Source: Aalborgiella sp043775055 | GTDB lineage: Bacteria > Pseudomonadota > Gammaproteobacteria > Burkholderiales > Burkholderiaceae_C | Direction of reading: 5' to 3' | Assembly: GCA_043775055.1 (NCBI GenBank) | Contig: JAYVSU010000077.1 | Span: 1 to 6,048 of the forward strand | DNA length: 6,048 nt | In this document: positions 5,118-6,048 of the stretch, in pieces | How positions within the stretch are numbered: position 1 is the first letter of the stretch | How the letters are laid out: every line of letters begins with the position of its first letter | Position numbers and translations under genes: made by a program | Notes under the pieces: model-generated | Told to the model about the DNA's origin: nothing | What the model saw: only the letters and a program-made list of their open reading frames with translations | The model's database searches: none

Positions 5118-5813
5118 TTAGTCACGCTCGCCACCAAAGATGCCCAAGAGTGCCAGCAGGCTTTGGAAGACGTTGAAGATGTCCAAGTACAAAGACAGGG
5201 TCGCGGTTATGTAGTTAGTTTCGCCACCGTCGATGATTTGCTTCAAGTCATACAGCATGTAAGCGCTGAAAATACCAATTGCCGCTACCGAAACAGCAAT
5301 CATCGCAGCAGAAGAACCCACCAACACGCCAATGATGGAGCCAATCATCAACACAATTGCGCCAACAAACAGCCATTTGCCCATGCCGGACAGGTCACGC
5401 TTAATGACAGATGCCAGGCTGGCCATCACAAAAAACACGCCAGCCGTGCCGCCAAATGCCGTCATGACAAGAGATGAGCCATTTTTAAAGCCTAAAGTGC
5501 GCTCAATCAAGCCAGACAGCATCAAGCCCATGAAAAAAGTGAAAGCCAGCAAAACGGGTACGCCAGCCGCTGAGTTTTTGGTTTTTTCAATCGCGTACAT
5601 GAAGGCAAACGCGCCACCCAAGAAGACGATCATGCCCATCCAGCCGCCCATGACGGCTTTGGTGATGCCGGTGCTCACGCCCAGCCATGCGCCCAATACG
5701 GTGGGAATCATACTCAAAGCCAACAGCCAATAGGTATTGCGCAAGACGCGGTTGCGTTCTTGCAGGTTGACACCCGTGCCAAAGCCGGTGTTGTTTAGAA
5801 TTTGTTCAGACAT
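5118..5813 (-). CDS. Bax inhibitor-1 / YccA family inner-membrane protein
   Basis: A 231-residue integral membrane protein of the BI-1 (UPF0005, TMBIM) family. Relatives include E. coli YccA, a substrate and modulator of the FtsH protease, and Bacillus YetJ, a pH-sensitive calcium leak channel. A polar N-terminus (residues 1-28) with LQERNRVLRNTYWLL leads into seven hydrophobic segments at about 29-46, 53-75, 85-103, 114-137, 147-166, 169-188 and 202-226. The conserved acidic pair of the last helices is present: D189 in MLYDLKQII and D211 in LYLDIFNVF, with GGETNYI between them, as in YccA. The start is secure: AGGAGA (plus-strand 5820-5825) lies 6 bases before the ATG, after a short leader hairpin. 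It is followed by a strong terminator, so it appears monocistronic, and is divergent from the HbpS-like gene. Transport versus FtsH-related function cannot be decided from sequence. Confidence 0.93.
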   Translation of the reverse strand: MSEQILNNTGFGTGVNLQERNRVLRNTYWLLALSMIPTVLGAWLGVSTGITKAVMGGWMGMIVFLGGAFAFMYAIEKTKNSAAGVPVLLAFTFFMGLMLSGLIERTLGFKNGSSLVMTAFGGTAGVFFVMASLASVIKRDLSGMGKWLFVGAIVLMIGSIIGVLVGSSAAMIAVSVAAIGIFSAYMLYDLKQIIDGGETNYITATLSLYLDIFNVFQSLLALLGIFGGERD

Positions 5814-5832
5814 TCAATTTCTCCTAGAAATG

Positions 5833-5845
5833 CTGCAATGTGCAG
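5833..5845 (-). promoter_or_regulatory. Small hairpin in the BI-1 5' leader
   Basis: CTGCA (5833-5837) and TGCAG (5841-5845) pair around a three-base loop. In the BI-1 transcript this stem ends 7 bases before the AGGAGA ribosome site. It could tune translation or stabilise the 5' end; it is short enough to be chance. Confidence 0.3.
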
Positions 5846-5854
5846 ATATAGCGG

Positions 5855-5881
5855 ATTTTAGGGTCTTTTTGTAGAAAGCAA
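5855..5881 (-). promoter_or_regulatory. Candidate promoter for the BI-1 family gene
   Basis: On the minus strand, TTGCTT (5881-5876) is followed after 15 bases by TAAAAT (5860-5855), which matches the sigma-70 -10 consensus at five of six positions. The spacer is shorter than the ideal 17. Transcription would begin near 5848, giving a leader of about 35 bases containing the hairpin and the ribosome site. A CTACAAAA motif (5867-5874, minus) sits within the spacer. Confidence 0.35.
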
Positions 5882-5937
5882 GTGTTTTGCTGAATACCCT
5901 ACAAATTTTCGTAGATTAGAAAAAATTCCGTAGAATT
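5867..5937. promoter_or_regulatory. Cluster of CTACRRAA repeats and palindromes in the BI-1/HbpS divergent spacer
   Basis: Minus-strand copies are CTACAAAA (5867-5874), CTACGAAA (5907-5914) and CTACGGAA (5926-5933). A plus-strand copy, CTACAAAT (5899-5906), pairs with the second to form a 16-bp near-palindrome, CTACAAATTTTCGTAG (5899-5914). Further small inverted repeats are TTTTC/GAAAA (5906-5910/5919-5923) and AATTC/GAATT (5924-5928/5933-5937). This could be an operator region acting on either divergent gene. No regulator is identified, and AT-richness makes chance palindromes more likely. Confidence 0.35.
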
Positions 5938-5942
5938 GAAGC

Positions 5943-6048
5943 ATGAAAACAAAACACACCCTAGAAAACGCCGACGTCAAATTTATTGCCGCCGCTGCCG
6001 AAGCAGAAGCGCTCAAAAACAACTGGGCCGTTAGCATTGCCATTGTGG
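5943..6048 (+). CDS. GlcG/HbpS family heme-binding-type protein (DUF336), N-terminal fragment
   Basis: Only the first 35 codons are inside the window; the reading frame is open to the right edge. The start reads MKTKHTLENADVKFIAAAAEAEALKNNW and continues AVSIAIV. This is the typical opening of the GlcG/HbpS (PF03928) family: a helix ending EAxAxxNNW followed by the first beta-strand, which in complete proteins continues into D-x-G-G. Family members are small (about 130-190 residues) heme- or cobalamin-binding or redox-sensing proteins, some exported; no signal peptide is seen here, so a cytosolic location is likely. ATG 5943 is the only sensible start; the ribosome site is weak (GAAG shortly before). 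It is divergent from the BI-1 gene across a 129-base repeat-bearing spacer. The family call rests on a short stretch, so it is probable rather than certain. Confidence 0.72.
   Translation, partial: MKTKHTLENADVKFIAAAAEAEALKNNWAVSIAIV

Overview
The window looks like ordinary chromosome of a betaproteobacterium of the order Burkholderiales, most likely family Comamonadaceae (Rhodoferax / Limnohabitans / Polaromonas type). This rests on the flavor of the proteins (ETF-ubiquinone oxidoreductase, RlmD with a long N-terminus, a YccA-like Bax inhibitor-1 protein, a GlcG/HbpS-type protein). It also rests on moderately GC-rich coding sequence broken by short AT-rich spacers. The assignment comes from remembered family sequences, not a search. 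No tRNA, rRNA, CRISPR array, transposase or phage gene is visible.

Layout. Bases 1-909 (minus) hold the first 303 codons of an electron transfer flavoprotein-ubiquinone oxidoreductase whose C-terminus lies off the left edge. A 181-base spacer separates it from a divergent hotdog-fold acyl-CoA thioesterase (1091-1516, plus). That spacer carries an unusual Shine-Dalgarno/mini-ORF arrangement. The thioesterase converges across an AT-rich spacer on a minus-strand pair that is probably one operon. The pair is an AhpD-like CxxC peroxidase-family protein (2506-3132) followed 22 bases later by a PF10118-type putative diiron protein (1635-2483). The AhpD-like gene is head to head, with 22 bases between start codons, with rlmD (3155-4654, plus), the 23S rRNA m5U methyltransferase. 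rlmD ends overlapping the stop of a small YkvA/DUF1232 membrane protein (4651-4971, minus). A strong intrinsic terminator (5053-5078) then separates that gene from a seven-helix Bax inhibitor-1/YccA-family membrane protein (5118-5813, minus). A repeat-rich 129-base divergent spacer leads to the start of a GlcG/HbpS (DUF336) heme-binding-type gene (5943 to the right edge, plus).

How the genes relate. There is no single pathway. ETF-QO and the thioesterase both fit acyl-CoA / fatty-acid oxidation metabolism. The AhpD-like and PF10118 proteins both carry redox- or metal-type active-site motifs and are the best candidate for an uncharacterised two-gene module. BI-1/YccA, DUF1232 and HbpS-like proteins are membrane- or stress-associated families. 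I saw no clear new system. The points worth a second look are the AhpD-like/PF10118 pair, an in-frame AT-rich insertion in rlmD resembling an intergenic element elsewhere in the window, the mini-ORF before the thioesterase, and repeated CTACRRAA motifs in the BI-1/HbpS divergent spacer.
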